Assembly (NCBI GenBank): GCA_913776675.1
Contig: CAJYRE010000197.1
Location: 1-5,772, forward strand
From: Rhizobiaceae bacterium
GTDB taxonomy: Bacteria > Pseudomonadota > Alphaproteobacteria > Rhizobiales > Rhizobiaceae
Length of the DNA: 5,772 nucleotides
Direction: 5' to 3'
Shown here: piece by piece, positions 5,425 to 5,772 of the stretch
How the letters are laid out: every line of letters starts with the position of its first letter
How positions within the stretch are numbered: the first letter of the stretch is position 1
The notes under the pieces: generated by a model
The model's input: the letters and a program-made list of their open reading frames with translations, nothing else
What the model was told of the DNA's origin: nothing
The model's database searches: none
Translations under genes and position numbers: made by a program

Positions 5425-5772
5425 TCACATGCTTTCTCTGAAAAGTTGATCTTCCTGATCCGGCCCACCCATCGACAAATCGAGAGCGAACCCCTTCACC
5501 CGCGCCTGCTGCGCCGTAACCGTTTGTTTCTGAACAACCGGTCGGGAGACCACAGGTGATACACTCTTGCGGCTCGGTGCCGGTACGGCTGCCGCACGGC
5601 TATGCGCCGCGGCTGCACGCTCAACCTTGAAGAAGGCAATGGAAGCCTGCAGCTCTTCAGCCTGAGCGGCCAGTTCTTCCGAAGTGGCCGACATTTCTTC
5701 CGAAGCCCCGGCGTTCTGCTGCGTCACCTTATCAAGCTGCTGAATCGCTTCGTTGATCTGGCTGGCACCAAT
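5425..5772 (-). CDS. Methyl-accepting chemotaxis protein, C-terminal part (partial)
   Basis: The last 115 codons of a chemoreceptor enter from the right edge. They begin IGASQINEAIQQLDKVTQQNAG, the end of the cytoplasmic coiled-coil hairpin. The stretch ASEEMSATSEELAAQAEELQ carries the Glu-rich adaptation-helix pattern that CheR methylates and CheB demethylates. After FKVER comes a flexible Ala/Pro/Val-rich linker (about residues 54-90 of the visible part), then a terminal GFALDLSMGGPDQEDQLFRESM-like tail (acidic, ending FRESM). The last residues do not resemble the NWETF-type pentapeptide that tethers CheR/CheB in enterobacteria. Sensor domain, membrane spans and signalling tip lie outside the window, so the ligand is unknown. 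The stop TGA is 1 nt before the cheW ATG, showing the same operon. Confidence 0.95.
   Translation of the reverse strand: MGASQINEAIQQLDKVTQQNAGASEEMSATSEELAAQAEELQASIAFFKVERAAAAHSRAAAVPAPSRKSVSPVVSRPVVQKQTVTAQQARVKGFALDLSMGGPDQEDQLFRESM

Noticed and set aside
4773..5441. 222-codon plus-strand reading frame across the cheW-cheR spacer and cheW
   Set aside because: It crosses the composite repeat and then runs antisense to cheW; the apparent protein has no family signature.

Overview
The window looks like an alphaproteobacterial chromosome segment, most likely from the Hyphomicrobiales (Rhizobiaceae or a close relative). The basis is the character of the MCP, CheR and CheB proteins, the TctD/TctE-like two-component pair, and intergenic palindromic elements of the type I associate with rhizobia. 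The genus is not fixed by anything I can see without a search.

Layout: a partial ABC-transporter permease (SsuC/TauC/ThiX type) runs rightward and ends at 314. It is followed by a good bidirectional terminator hairpin (336-368) and about 230 nt packed with inverted repeats. Everything else is on the minus strand, read right to left: the C-terminal end of a methyl-accepting chemotaxis protein (5772-5425, entering from outside the window), cheW (5423-4929), cheR (4683-3829), cheB (3825-2731), an OmpR-family response regulator (2674-2006) and its sensor histidine kinase (start best placed at 1956, end 601). The kinase and the permease are convergent.

Function: the MCP senses a signal; CheW would couple it to a CheA kinase that is not in this window. 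CheR adds and CheB removes methyl groups on MCP glutamates for adaptation, and CheB keeps an intact receiver domain for phosphorylation by CheA. mcp/cheW (1 nt gap) and cheR/cheB (3 nt gap) are tightly packed, as in an operon. The TctD/TctE-like pair follows cheB after 56 nt on the same strand, and may be co-transcribed or an independent unit.

The most interesting non-coding signal is a set of palindromic elements. Two composites of nearly equal size (500-604 and 4826-4932) each consist of a 41-bp palindrome, a T-rich spacer and a second palindrome ending in CTCTAG. A single-palindrome relative (2685-2733) fills most of the cheB/regulator gap. In all three cases the minus-strand TAG stop codon of the adjoining gene (histidine kinase, cheW, cheB) lies inside the terminal CTCTA(G) of the element. 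I see no novel protein system; the genes belong to well-known families.
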